Of a stretch of DNA of 64,000 nt, positions 43,700 to 53,213 are shown in pieces. The notes beneath the pieces were generated by a model that was not told where the DNA came from, searched no databases, and saw nothing but the letters and a program-made list of their open reading frames with translations. The translations under genes were made by a program, and so were the position numbers. Each line of letters begins with the position of its first letter. Position 1 is the first letter of the stretch. Source of the DNA: Bacillota bacterium (GTDB taxonomy: Bacteria; Bacillota; Clostridia; Christensenellales; Aristaeellaceae); contig JAEYOW010000005.1 in the NCBI GenBank assembly GCA_023411375.1, positions 1 through 64,000 of the forward strand, in the 5' to 3' direction.

Positions 43700-44512
43700 A
43701 TGAGCAGGAAACTCCTGATTGTCGCGGTTGCCTTGCTGCTGATGGGCGCAATCATCCTCTTTGCGCCTGTGCTGATGATGGACATGGAAATCCATCAGGA
43801 TGCCGAGGCGTACAATGAGCTGCGAACGCTGGTGCAACCCATATCCATCAATGAAGAAACGACTTTGCCGCCGACTTCCGTGACGCGGGTATTGTCATCT
43901 ATGCCCGCCGCTGTTCCCATGCCCGTCACAAACGGAACGAGCGTGGATTTGTCGGCCTGCAAAGCCCAAAACGAGGATTTCATTGCGTGGCTGCAAATTC
44001 CCGATACACCTGTCGATTACCCTGTCGTGTGGACGGACGATACAAATTACTACCTAAACCACACGTTTTCGGGCAAGAAAAGCTATCTGGGAACGCTGTT
44101 TTCGCTTTGCAAAACGGACTATTGCACACCGAGCAAAAACATTTCCATTTATGGCCATCACATACGGAGCAATGATAGCGTCATGTTCTCGCCGTTGCTC
44201 GCCTACAAGGATGCGAGCTTCTATGAGGAACATGAAACCATTGCGCTGGATTCACTGTACTGCTCGGATACCTACACCATCTTCGCGGTGATTAACATGC
44301 GCAACGGTGAATGGGAACCCTCTACCGCCGCGTTTGGCAGCGATGAGGATTTCCTCCGTTTCGTGCATGCCGCAAAAGCGCAAGCCCTGTATGAAACAGG
44401 CGTGGAGGTCAGCGCAAGCGACTACATTTTGACGCTTATTACCTGTGACCGCAGCTACGGCGGCAGCAATGGTCGGCTGCTGGTCATGGCAGTTAAAAAC
44501 GATGCAAAATAA
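43700..44512 (+). CDS. srtB: class B sortase
   Basis: The ATG at 43700 follows GGAGG. The 270-residue protein has an N-terminal anchor (LLIVAVALLLMGAIILFAPVL) and the sortase catalytic triad: His in YGHHIRSND near 153, Cys in LTLITCDRS near 246, and Arg in NGRLLVM near 259. The order and the long helix between beta strands are class B-like. It should attach a neighbouring surface protein to the wall. The giant Cna-B protein 12 bp downstream is the obvious candidate, although it lacks LPXTG. Confidence 0.92.
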   Translation: MSRKLLIVAVALLLMGAIILFAPVLMMDMEIHQDAEAYNELRTLVQPISINEETTLPPTSVTRVLSSMPAAVPMPVTNGTSVDLSACKAQNEDFIAWLQIPDTPVDYPVVWTDDTNYYLNHTFSGKKSYLGTLFSLCKTDYCTPSKNISIYGHHIRSNDSVMFSPLLAYKDASFYEEHETIALDSLYCSDTYTIFAVINMRNGEWEPSTAAFGSDEDFLRFVHAAKAQALYETGVEVSASDYILTLITCDRSYGGSNGRLLVMAVKNDAK

Positions 44513-44524
44513 GGAGAATGGAAG

Positions 44525-47500
44525 ATGCAAAAGAAACTCAAATATAGAAAAATCTTCGCGCTGCTGCTGGCGTTGGTCATGCTGACAGCGATTGTTCCCG
44601 TAGCCACCATTGCGGAACCCGTTGTCGAAGCAACGGAAGCACCCGCAGAACCCGTAGCACCCAAAGCAACGCAACTCCCCGAAGCAGAGGACGAACCCCC
44701 GCAGGACACGCCCACTCCCTCTGCCGACAACGGTGAGGAGGAAATCGCCGAACCCACGGAACTGCCTCCCGCAACGGAGCCTCCCATGGAGGATGTGCCA
44801 CCCACGGAACTGCCTCCCGAATCGGAACCTCCCATGGAGGATGTGCCATCCACGGAGTTGCCGGAGGAAACTCCACTTCCCGATCAGGAGGAAAATACTC
44901 CGCCCACCGAAACGGTCAGCGCAAGCCTTGAGGACATCATTGCCACCTACGGTCATGCCTATGTGATGACGGCGGGAGAGGTCATGGTGTATACTTCCGC
45001 AACGATGACCGACGCGGAACGCAGCTACACCATCACGCAAACCAATGCGGTGCTGTTGGCAACGGCGTATGCCGCGCCGGACGGTCACAACAGCGTGATG
45101 GTCTGGTTTATCACAAGCGAAAACGCGGTAATGTCCGGCTATGTAGACGCGGCGGCGCTTGCGGATGCCGTGCTGTCGGACGCGGAAGCCTATGCGTTGA
45201 CCGACTCGCTTGCGGCGGGCATTATCTTGTGTGATGTGGGAGAGATGCCCGCTTTCATCGTAGAGGGCGAATCCGCTATCGCCCCGCCCACCGAGGCGGT
45301 GAATTCTGAAGTGTCAGCAGAGCCGACTGTGGAACAACCCACGCCTACCGTTGAGGAAGCTGCGCAGCCGTTTGCCCAAGTCGGAGATTTTATCGCCGTC
45401 AGCCCTCAAACCCGCGTTTTCATGGGCATGGATGACGGCGAACAGTGCGTGGGCGTGTTCGTGCGGGACGCTTCCGTACAAATCGAAGCCGTAGAGCAGG
45501 ACAGCCTTGAACGCCATTGGTACAAGGTGCGCTACCTGTACGGTGATGATTTTGCGGATGGTACGCTCAAATGGACGGAGTATGATAGCGTCTATGTGCT
45601 CGCTGCCGAAACAGCGATCAGCACAGAACAGGAATGCACGCTCACCGACTACGCCTTTGAAACCGTTCCCGCGTCCTCCGGGCGGCTTCGTTCTGCAAGC
45701 GCAATGAATGGCTTTAGCCTAAAATCCATTAACGCCCCCGTTCCCTCCCTTTACGTCGGGCAAAGCGGCGTATATGGTAGCTCCGGCAAGGACAGCGATT
45801 ACTTGCAGATTGCCAAGTCCGCTGACCACGGCACAATCTATGCCACGCCTCACTATCTGGACGGGTATACAGTCTACTGTCTGGAGCACACCCTGTCGGG
45901 GCCGGGTGAAAACATATCGGGTGGCGGGCAACAGCCCAAAGGCCCGTATCTTATTGTGGATATTGACTCCTATCGCAATAACCCAGGCTATTCCAGCATC
46001 ATCTATCATGATTCCACTCTGCACGCCATTGCGTGGATACTCCGTCACAGCTATCCCTTCATGGTGCTGGATCGCAGCGATTCGGATAACGAAGTTTGGT
46101 CACGGGTAGCCGGGCAATTCGCCATTAGGCAAGTAATCCGCGAGCTGGAGGGTGCGCAGTATGTTCGCCCCTACTGGAACATGGACAATTTTTACCGCGC
46201 CAGCGGACAAGCCCCCGCCGTTTATCTGGAATATGCGCGTTGGTTGGCCTCCAATGGCATTGCCCGCGGCAACATCACGGGCAATATCAACGTGTCGGGT
46301 AAGTCCACCACTGCATCGGGCAGTTCCTATGTTGGCACGGTAACGCTCACCACCGATGCGGATCAAATGCGAGTCAGCAGAGCCGTAGGCAACCTAACAG
46401 GCAACACCGCAGGCGCGGACAGCGCCTACTATTACCTCAACAGCGGCGATACCATTTCCGTATCCTCCACACGCAACAACTTTACGATTGTCGTTGAATC
46501 CGTGTCCACTGCGGACGAGGAGGCCAATTTTCTGGTGGGTGTTCCCAGCGTGGAAATCCAAAAGGTGCTGATACCGCAATACGGTGCGCCGACCAAGATG
46601 CAAGCCGTGTCCATCCAATTTGAGATACCCTTTGGAGCAATCAACGTCACGAAAAAAGCGTCGGCATCCGGGGCGGCGCTGGCAGGAGCGACCTTTGAGC
46701 TGCTGAGCAGCGGCGGCGCGGTGATTCAGACCCAGACAACGGGCGCGAATGGTATTGCGTCCTTTGTCAACTTGCAACCGGGCAGCTACACGGTTCGAGA
46801 GGCAGGCGCACCTTCGGGCTATCTGATTGCAACGACCAACATGCAGGGCGTAACGGTTACAGCAGGGAACACATCTCATGTGCTGTTTGCCAATGATTCC
46901 ATGACTGCCAAAATCAAAATTATGAAAAAAGACCAGCTCACAGGCGAAGCGTTGGCTGGCGCGGAGTTTACGATAACGCGCCTGTCCGCGCCTAGCGGGA
47001 GCAACGGTGCAGGGATTGGCAGCGTGGTAGCTGTGCTTACCACCGACGCCGACGGCAGCGCGGAAACGGGGTGGCTTGAATGGGGACGCTATCGGGTGAC
47101 GGAAACCAAGGTGCCACCGCATTTTGTAGACAACCATTTTTCTACCGAAATCGAAGCATACGAAAACGGCAAGACCTACGCCATTGAGGTGAAAAACGAA
47201 CCTACAAAGGGCTTTATACGGCTGGTCAAAACAGACCGTCTAAACGGAAATCCCATCGAGGGCGTGCGTTTTGACATCTTTCATAATGATGAGTACGGCA
47301 GCGGTCTGGCTGCCACGATGGTCACGGGCAAGGACGGCGTGGCGATTTCCGAACCACTCCGCAAGGGACGATATATCGTCAGGGAACATGGTGAAACGGC
47401 AGGCTATGCTTTTGAGGAAATCACACTGAACGCAACGGTAAAGTCCGATGACACTACGGAGCTGACAGCGACCAATCAGCCCGTGCGGGTCAAGCTCAAG

Positions 47501-50245
47501 CTATACAAGCGTGACGCGGAGGAATACGGCGGAGAGATCGGAAATACCTCAACGCGCGGTGACGGTGTTCTGATCGGCTCGGAGTTTCAGGTTCTGGCAG
47601 GAGAAGCCATCAAAGATCGCCAGGGCAACGTACTTTATGCTGAGGATGATGTGGTGATCGCATCTCTCAAAACGGCTGGCGAGGATGCCTCCGTCACCAC
47701 GAGTGAATTGTGGCCAGGGCTGTACAAAATCGTGGAGCTTACGCCGCCTGTTGGCTACCAGCCGAGCGAGAAACCTATTTCGGTGGATGCCCGAAGCGCG
47801 GCATTGCAGTCCCAAGAGGCTGTGATCACCTACGAGGGAGTGAAAACCAATACCATCCTCTATGGTGCGTTGGAAATCGTCAAGTTCTTGGGAAATAATC
47901 AGGAGCATGTGGGTTCGGGTGTGATCGAAACCCCCGAAGCGGGCGCGAAGTTTGAGGTGTTCCTGAAACGTGCGGGTTCCTACGAAAACGCCCGCGATAT
48001 TGAGCGTGACCACCTAAAAACCAACCGATACGGCAAAGCCCGCACCAAGGCGCTGCCCTACGGGGTATATGTGCTGCGCCAAACGGTGGGAAAAGAAGGC
48101 CATGCGCTCATGGCTCCCATTGATTTCATGATTGATGGAAGCGAGGATTTGAAAGACCCGCCTTCTTTGATTCTCAACAATCAGGCCATTCAGTATCGAC
48201 TTCGCATCATCAAGCTGGACGCAGAAACGGGCAAGCCTGTCGCCCTTGCGGGGACGGCTTTTCAGCTTAGGGACGCAGACGGCAATCTTGTAACACAGAC
48301 CGTCAGCTACCCAACGCCCATGGAGATTGATACCTTTCTCACCAATGACAACGGCGAAGTGATGCTGCCGGAAACCGTCACTTGGGGGCAGTATTTCATT
48401 GAAGAAGTCAAATCTCCCGAAGGATATTTGCTGAACGTTGAACCTGTGGAGGTATTCGTTGGACACGCAGGGGACGCTGCTGACCAAGTATATGAAGTGG
48501 CGGTTGAAGTTTCCAACGAGCCTGTCAAGGGCAATATCATCGTTGAGAAAAAAGGCTTACAGCTTGCGGGCTTTGAAGCTCAGACGGATGCTTTCGGCAA
48601 CGAATATCAGCAGCCAATCTATGAAGAAAAGTATCTGGCGGGCGCTGTGTTCGAGCTTCGCGCCGCTGAGCAGATTATTGGCAAAGATGGAATCGTCTGG
48701 TATGAGCAGGATGCGCTGGCAGATACCATCACTACGACGGCTGACGGCGCGAATGCCTCCATTGCGCTGCCGCTGGGCAAGTATTATCTGAGGGAAATCG
48801 AAACGCCCGCGGGATATGTAGCTGAGCAAGAACGGTATGAAGTGGAGCTGGTTTTTACCGACAACCAGACCGCTATTGTTGAAATCATTGCTGCCATCGG
48901 CAACACATACATCCCCGCAGAAATCAGTCTACAAAAGGAAAAGGAAGCCATTCAGACAACGGATGATGGCAATGGTACGGTACGGCAAGTGATTGTGAAC
49001 GTACCGGGCGAAGGTTTTGTATTCGGGCTGTATACCGACAAGGATATTCATTGCAGCGGCGGGACGCTTGTGGCGGGTACCCTCGTGGCAACAGGCGTTA
49101 CGGCTTCTGATGGCAACCTGACATTTGCAGGTCACTATCCGCATGGGGACTACTACATCAAGGAGCTATCCACACCCAAGGGCTGGAAGCTCAATCCCAA
49201 CCGCTTTGCAATCACCCTTGACCCCGTTGCAAAAGCGGAGGATGCCAACATCATCCGCGTCAGTCTGTCGGAGGCAATCCATAATGAGCTGGTGTATTCG
49301 GAGATTACGCTCACCAAGACGGATATTACGGGCGAAAACACCATCCCCGGCGCATTGATTGAGGTCAGAAATAGTGCGGATGAGGTGATCTATCTCGCTT
49401 ACACAGACGCGAACGGACAAATTCCCAATATCCCCGTCACACCAGGATGGTACTCTTTCCGTGAGATACTTGCCCCTGACGGATACGCACTGAACGAAGC
49501 GACGTTGATCTTCGCTGTGGACGAAGCTGGTAATGTCACGGGCGATACCGTTATCCGTGATGAGTACACCCGATTTTCACTGCGGAAGCAGGACGAAAAG
49601 GGTGAGCCTTTGGCGGGCGTGGAATTTGCCCTGCTGAAAGAGGACGGCTCAACCCTAATGACCGCCCTGTCCGATGAAAACGGACTCGTAACCTTTGAAA
49701 AGATACCCTACGGCAACTACACCATCGTGGAAACACAGCCGTTGGCGGGATATCTGCCAAGCGGCACACAGATTCAGTTGACGGTAGATGGAGCGTATGT
49801 CAATCCTGACCAACCTGTGACCATTGTGAATGTTCCGAATCACTATGCGTTTCTCAAGGTGGACAACGAGGGAAACCCGCTGGCGGGTGTGAAGTTCGCG
49901 CTGGAGGACACTGCCGGAAATACTCTGCGTGAGCTGATGTCGGGGGAGGATGGAGTTGTGCATGTGACAGACCTAGAGCGCGGGAGCTATACCATCCGCG
50001 AAACCGAGGCGCTGGAAGGGTACATACGAAGCGAGGATACGATTGAGCTGGTGATGGATGACAACTATCGGATGCCCGACGAGCTGGTGCGGCTGGTCAA
50101 TTATCCGGGGATACAGACGGGCGTGGAAATCGTCATCACCCCCGTGATGTGGGCAGGCGCTGTGCTGATGCTGGGTGGCGTAGCTGTCCTCTTTGCCTAT
50201 GGCGCGAGAAACAAAAAGAAAAAACGCCGTAAACAACATCGTTAA
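44525..50245 (+). CDS. giant thioester/Cna-B (SpaA-type) surface adhesin
   Basis: The 1906-residue protein has a signal peptide (about 1-31) and a Pro/Glu-rich stalk with repeated TELPP-EPPMEDVP units (about 50-125). A thioester domain (TQXA-like) has Cys in VYCLEHTLSGPG near 452 and Gln in AGQFAIRQVIRE near 530. Then come eleven Cna-B/prealbumin-like domains starting near residues 703, 795, 895, 987, 1112, 1222, 1335, 1464, 1591, 1680 and 1772. Each ends in a Y-x-[VIL]-[RKV]-E-like strand that could form isopeptide bonds. The end is a hydrophobic segment and a KKKKRRK tail, without LPXTG. It probably holds recipient or host surfaces during conjugation. Confidence 0.93.
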   Translation: MQKKLKYRKIFALLLALVMLTAIVPVATIAEPVVEATEAPAEPVAPKATQLPEAEDEPPQDTPTPSADNGEEEIAEPTELPPATEPPMEDVPPTELPPESEPPMEDVPSTELPEETPLPDQEENTPPTETVSASLEDIIATYGHAYVMTAGEVMVYTSATMTDAERSYTITQTNAVLLATAYAAPDGHNSVMVWFITSENAVMSGYVDAAALADAVLSDAEAYALTDSLAAGIILCDVGEMPAFIVEGESAIAPPTEAVNSEVSAEPTVEQPTPTVEEAAQPFAQVGDFIAVSPQTRVFMGMDDGEQCVGVFVRDASVQIEAVEQDSLERHWYKVRYLYGDDFADGTLKWTEYDSVYVLAAETAISTEQECTLTDYAFETVPASSGRLRSASAMNGFSLKSINAPVPSLYVGQSGVYGSSGKDSDYLQIAKSADHGTIYATPHYLDGYTVYCLEHTLSGPGENISGGGQQPKGPYLIVDIDSYRNNPGYSSIIYHDSTLHAIAWILRHSYPFMVLDRSDSDNEVWSRVAGQFAIRQVIRELEGAQYVRPYWNMDNFYRASGQAPAVYLEYARWLASNGIARGNITGNINVSGKSTTASGSSYVGTVTLTTDADQMRVSRAVGNLTGNTAGADSAYYYLNSGDTISVSSTRNNFTIVVESVSTADEEANFLVGVPSVEIQKVLIPQYGAPTKMQAVSIQFEIPFGAINVTKKASASGAALAGATFELLSSGGAVIQTQTTGANGIASFVNLQPGSYTVREAGAPSGYLIATTNMQGVTVTAGNTSHVLFANDSMTAKIKIMKKDQLTGEALAGAEFTITRLSAPSGSNGAGIGSVVAVLTTDADGSAETGWLEWGRYRVTETKVPPHFVDNHFSTEIEAYENGKTYAIEVKNEPTKGFIRLVKTDRLNGNPIEGVRFDIFHNDEYGSGLAATMVTGKDGVAISEPLRKGRYIVREHGETAGYAFEEITLNATVKSDDTTELTATNQPVRVKLKLYKRDAEEYGGEIGNTSTRGDGVLIGSEFQVLAGEAIKDRQGNVLYAEDDVVIASLKTAGEDASVTTSELWPGLYKIVELTPPVGYQPSEKPISVDARSAALQSQEAVITYEGVKTNTILYGALEIVKFLGNNQEHVGSGVIETPEAGAKFEVFLKRAGSYENARDIERDHLKTNRYGKARTKALPYGVYVLRQTVGKEGHALMAPIDFMIDGSEDLKDPPSLILNNQAIQYRLRIIKLDAETGKPVALAGTAFQLRDADGNLVTQTVSYPTPMEIDTFLTNDNGEVMLPETVTWGQYFIEEVKSPEGYLLNVEPVEVFVGHAGDAADQVYEVAVEVSNEPVKGNIIVEKKGLQLAGFEAQTDAFGNEYQQPIYEEKYLAGAVFELRAAEQIIGKDGIVWYEQDALADTITTTADGANASIALPLGKYYLREIETPAGYVAEQERYEVELVFTDNQTAIVEIIAAIGNTYIPAEISLQKEKEAIQTTDDGNGTVRQVIVNVPGEGFVFGLYTDKDIHCSGGTLVAGTLVATGVTASDGNLTFAGHYPHGDYYIKELSTPKGWKLNPNRFAITLDPVAKAEDANIIRVSLSEAIHNELVYSEITLTKTDITGENTIPGALIEVRNSADEVIYLAYTDANGQIPNIPVTPGWYSFREILAPDGYALNEATLIFAVDEAGNVTGDTVIRDEYTRFSLRKQDEKGEPLAGVEFALLKEDGSTLMTALSDENGLVTFEKIPYGNYTIVETQPLAGYLPSGTQIQLTVDGAYVNPDQPVTIVNVPNHYAFLKVDNEGNPLAGVKFALEDTAGNTLRELMSGEDGVVHVTDLERGSYTIRETEALEGYIRSEDTIELVMDDNYRMPDELVRLVNYPGIQTGVEIVITPVMWAGAVLMLGGVAVLFAYGARNKKKKRRKQHR

Positions 50246-50380
50246 ACCACGAAAAATCAAGCGAGTTCCCCGCATCCTTTACCATTTTTGAAAGAAGGGC
50301 TATCCTATTGATGTACCCATTCTATCGTCTAGTCGTTCCGCCTTAGCTGCGGAGTGAATCAATATTCGGGAGGTAGCGCC

Positions 50381-50680
50381 ATGTTCTTACTGAAATTGCC
50401 GCTCAAACTGATTGCCCTTCCCCTGGTGCTGGCTATCTCTTTATTGCAAGGGCTGGGGATTTTGTTGGTCAGCATTTCAACGACCCTTCTGAACATGCTG
50501 TTGGGCATTGTGTCCCTGATCGTGATGGGGAGCTGGATGTTTGGGCTGACCTCCGAAGGGAATATGGTTTGCGGGCTGACGCTGTGCCTGATCCTGTTCA
50601 TCGTGCCGCATATTGGGAAATGGTGCATCATTAGAATCGCGGTACTCAACAGCATCCTGAAAGAATTTGTTCGGTCATAA
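50381..50680 (+). CDS. small ICE membrane protein of unknown function
   Basis: The ATG at 50381 follows GGGAGG and gives 99 residues. Three hydrophobic segments (about 5-30, 33-55 and 60-80) cover most of it. It is the last rightward gene before a strong terminator, 135 bp after the adhesin gene. No family recognised. Confidence 0.65.
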   Translation: MFLLKLPLKLIALPLVLAISLLQGLGILLVSISTTLLNMLLGIVSLIVMGSWMFGLTSEGNMVCGLTLCLILFIVPHIGKWCIIRIAVLNSILKEFVRS

Positions 50681-50689
50681 GCGGCGGTT

Positions 50690-50724
50690 AAAAGGGCAGG
50701 AGATAAAATCACTCCTGCCCTTTT
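50690..50724 (+). terminator. intrinsic terminator of the conjugation operon
   Basis: AAAAGGGCAGGAG (50690-50702) pairs perfectly with CTCCTGCCCTTTT (50712-50724), giving a 13-bp stem ending in TTTT. It separates the transfer operon from the reversed cargo genes. Confidence 0.9.
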
Positions 50725-50974
50725 GACGTGCCATATTTGTGATATGTCCCTAAAAATAGTATCCATAGAACCCAGCCATCTCAAAGGTGTTGAGCATTTC
50801 TTTTTGTGCAACGCATTCTACCTTATCCTATTGGTTCGGTGCGGAAGTTGTGTCGTCTGCTCATTGTTGAAAGACAATAGGACAAGTTTCCTTGATAAAA
50901 GAATATGTCCTTCCTTATTACTGTCCACAACCTCTATAAATCATTGCCTGCATAGCAAATTGGAAATGGCCGTT

Positions 50975-51832
50975 CTATTTGAATTTCGCGGGAACATTGG
51001 ACTTTTGTGTGTCAAAATTAATCGTTTGCCAATGCACAAATGGATTTATTTCGAGAATATCCAAAGGTGGTATCTGGACATTGTTTTGCATTAAAACAAC
51101 GTGTTCGCTTGGTCTGCCAAAGGCTGTGTGATAGGCATACGTCAAATAATGCAGAACCTTATCTTTATCACTTAGATGGGCATCGAAATCACAAATGATG
51201 TTCTCGCCACTTATCTTAGCCACTATCTCATATGCACGATGGGTCGACTGCCACTCTTTGGATAAATCCAGGTTGAGAAGAACATCGATGTCCAGCAAAA
51301 TTTCTGGTCTACGATGAACTTGTCCACCATAAGGTAATCTCTCGTCTATCGATAAAAAGCCACATGTAGTATAATCGGAAAAAAACTTGCGCGCTACAAG
51401 CCAACGTTTGTCAACCTCCGCATCTTGTATTGGAGATGCACCAAAGGCTATATTAAATTCTTGACCGCGATACGTCAATATTTGTTTGCTCAAACTAATG
51501 TCAATATCATGATGTTTCAAAAAAATTCTTAATTCGGAGTCACAACACAAATAAGATTGTTTAAGATCCAATATTCCATTCTTGCGAAAAGATGCACATT
51601 CGTTAGCGCTTGTCGTAACGTGAAAGTAGCAAAACGTGAAATCTTGATAGCTGTTAGGAAGATTTCCATAAGAGGTGATTACATCTGCTACAAAATCATT
51701 GGCATATTCGTATTCGTCTTCATAGTGAGAATATTGTTGCCACACCGAGAGGGGGACACCCGTGAGAGTGGTCAGTGTCCATCGAGCATTTTCGGCGGTG
51801 CGAATATCATAAGTCATACTAGGCATATTCAT
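50975..51832 (-). CDS. unknown cargo protein with HVTT...NGIL motif
   Basis: The ATG at 51832 has AGAGGGA about 9 bases upstream; the 285-residue product follows the HNH-like gene by 16 bp on the same strand, so the two form an operon. No signal peptide or membrane segment. CYFHVTTSANECASFRKNGI near residue 75 has a His-x-Thr plus Gly-Ile/Leu layout that recalls ADP-ribosyltransferase-like toxins, but no catalytic Glu motif could be placed. DERLPYGGQVH and ILDIDVLLNLDLS are other distinctive stretches. The gene is clearly more AT-rich than the flanking ICE genes and reads against them, as recently acquired cargo would. No firm family. Confidence 0.7.
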   Translation of the reverse strand: MNMPSMTYDIRTAENARWTLTTLTGVPLSVWQQYSHYEDEYEYANDFVADVITSYGNLPNSYQDFTFCYFHVTTSANECASFRKNGILDLKQSYLCCDSELRIFLKHHDIDISLSKQILTYRGQEFNIAFGASPIQDAEVDKRWLVARKFFSDYTTCGFLSIDERLPYGGQVHRRPEILLDIDVLLNLDLSKEWQSTHRAYEIVAKISGENIICDFDAHLSDKDKVLHYLTYAYHTAFGRPSEHVVLMQNNVQIPPLDILEINPFVHWQTINFDTQKSNVPAKFK

Positions 51833-51848
51833 CAAATCATTCCCTCTG

Positions 51849-52592
51849 CTAACAAATATGTGCAACTAGGTTGCCGTGCTGATCACTCTGGATAAAAACA
51901 AATTGATTCGGCCGCTCCTGATCGCAGATAACAGTCGCTTGTATGCAGTCAAAAAAACACAGCTTGAACATTGTGACATCACTCCATGCGGAAGTAAATG
52001 GAATGGTATTTGCAAAGCCTGATAAATCCTTATGTTCAGCTAACTGATACCAGAATACCGCAGGACAATCCCCTTGTTTTTGTGTGTCGAGCGTAAAGTT
52101 GAACTGTTGAGGAGGTGTTTCTACATAGGCCATGTCTGGAAGGCTAGGTTCAAAGAGAACCAATTCTCCCCGGAAGACTTCATTATAAGAGTGATACCAA
52201 AGGCCTCTTGCAATTCCCTCTAACGACACGCTGATGTTTCCCATGTTGATTTGGTGAATCACACCACCTGTGAATTTGAGTCCAGGCACCCATATAGAGG
52301 CGGCTTCCCCGCCGAAGAAATCGTTTAGGCTTCCTCTGTAATGACTTGCCATGAGGCTTAATCGCTCGTTGGCAAATTTCATGCGTTCTTCGTTAAAAGG
52401 AGCCATCATTCCGCCCAATGTAGCAACGAAATAGTTATCCAGATCACTTTTGTTTTCATTGTGCAAGGAACATGAGGGAACGGTTATTAGCCTCTTATGT
52501 CCTTTTATAGCACGAAACAAACCACGAGGAGGAATGTGTTCTCGTGAGGTCGCAACATCACCACACCAATAACATCGTTCTTCTTTATGCAT
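51849..52592 (-). CDS. HNH endonuclease-like cargo protein
   Basis: The ATG at 52592 follows GGAGGTGATAAG and gives 247 residues. The N-terminus has an HNH/treble-clef pattern: CYWCG (Cys 7 and 10), REHIPP (His 19), then PSCSLHNENKSDLD (Cys 41, His 44, Asn 45). The remaining ~190 residues are not recognised and may be an effector or sensor domain. Proteins with this N-terminus are often annotated as HNH nucleases in accessory regions. Paired with the unknown gene behind it, in reverse orientation and AT-rich, it is a candidate anti-phage or toxin module. Nuclease activity is inferred from the motif only. Confidence 0.72.
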   Translation of the reverse strand: MHKEERCYWCGDVATSREHIPPRGLFRAIKGHKRLITVPSCSLHNENKSDLDNYFVATLGGMMAPFNEERMKFANERLSLMASHYRGSLNDFFGGEAASIWVPGLKFTGGVIHQINMGNISVSLEGIARGLWYHSYNEVFRGELVLFEPSLPDMAYVETPPQQFNFTLDTQKQGDCPAVFWYQLAEHKDLSGFANTIPFTSAWSDVTMFKLCFFDCIQATVICDQERPNQFVFIQSDQHGNLVAHIC

Positions 52593-52981
52593 CTTATCAC
52601 CTCCGCGAGTTTTCAACTTAGCATTTGTTTTTTTCGTCTTGTCGCAATTGAAAGCACAGAACAGCACCTAATAAACCAAGGGTTTTCTTAGCTGAGTATA
52701 CTTGAAGAAGGGAACCTTATGATGCCAAGTCCTCACGTTAAATTGATGTCCATTTCATTTTATGTTTGAAAACGCGGATTGTCAACTTGCCAAGTTGCTC
52801 ATTGAGTACTGGGAAGTTTGAGATTAAACAAAACAATGTTTGATCGAGCTACTTTTCCAACCAAACCTAAGCGAGGCTTTCCTCATTAAGGGTTTACGCT
52901 CTATTCGTGAGGCTAGCTACTATCAGTCCAAACTACTAAAGAAAGCGCCTACCAATGGCGCGGATATGGAGAGATAATGCA
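52593..52981. other. AT-rich intergenic region with inverted repeats
   Basis: No gene is visible. Two inverted repeats stand out: CAACTTG/CAAGTTG (52783-52789 and 52791-52797) and GATTAAACA/TGTTTGATC (52822-52830 and 52837-52845, one mismatch). This region must hold the promoters of the leftward cargo operon and, if the terminator at 50724 works, of the rightward helicase operon. Hence the repeats are operator candidates. No confident -35/-10 pair was chosen. Confidence 0.4.
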
Positions 52982-53209
52982 ATGAACAACATCGCTTGCA
53001 CCCTTGCCGAAACCAACCTCATGGTGATCTACAACACAGGTTCCCGCCTCGGCCTGTTGGCTGAGCTGGGCAATATGCTCACTTATCTTGCGTATGACGA
53101 AACGGATCTGCGCGACTTGACCTTATCCACCATCCACAAGTTAGAGGCAATGACCGATGAGGAATTTGCCACGCTCGACCTAACCATCGACGATAAGAAA
53201 GGCTGGTGA
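52982..53209 (+). CDS. transposon-transfer assisting protein (TTRAP family)
   Basis: The ATG at 52982 has GGAGAG upstream and gives 75 residues. The sequence matches the TTRAP pattern from memory of the family: ETNLMVIYNTGSRLGLLAEL, an acidic DETDLRDLTL helix, and KLEAMTDEEFATLDL near the end. These proteins occur just before the large helicase in Tn1549-like elements. Their action is not established. It ends 4 bp before the helicase start and is probably co-translated. Confidence 0.8.
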   Translation: MNNIACTLAETNLMVIYNTGSRLGLLAELGNMLTYLAYDETDLRDLTLSTIHKLEAMTDEEFATLDLTIDDKKGW

Positions 53210-53213
53210 AACT

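Noticed and set aside
50723..51094. 123-codon rightward open frame after the operon terminator
   Set aside because: It runs antisense into the cargo gene and has no start signal.
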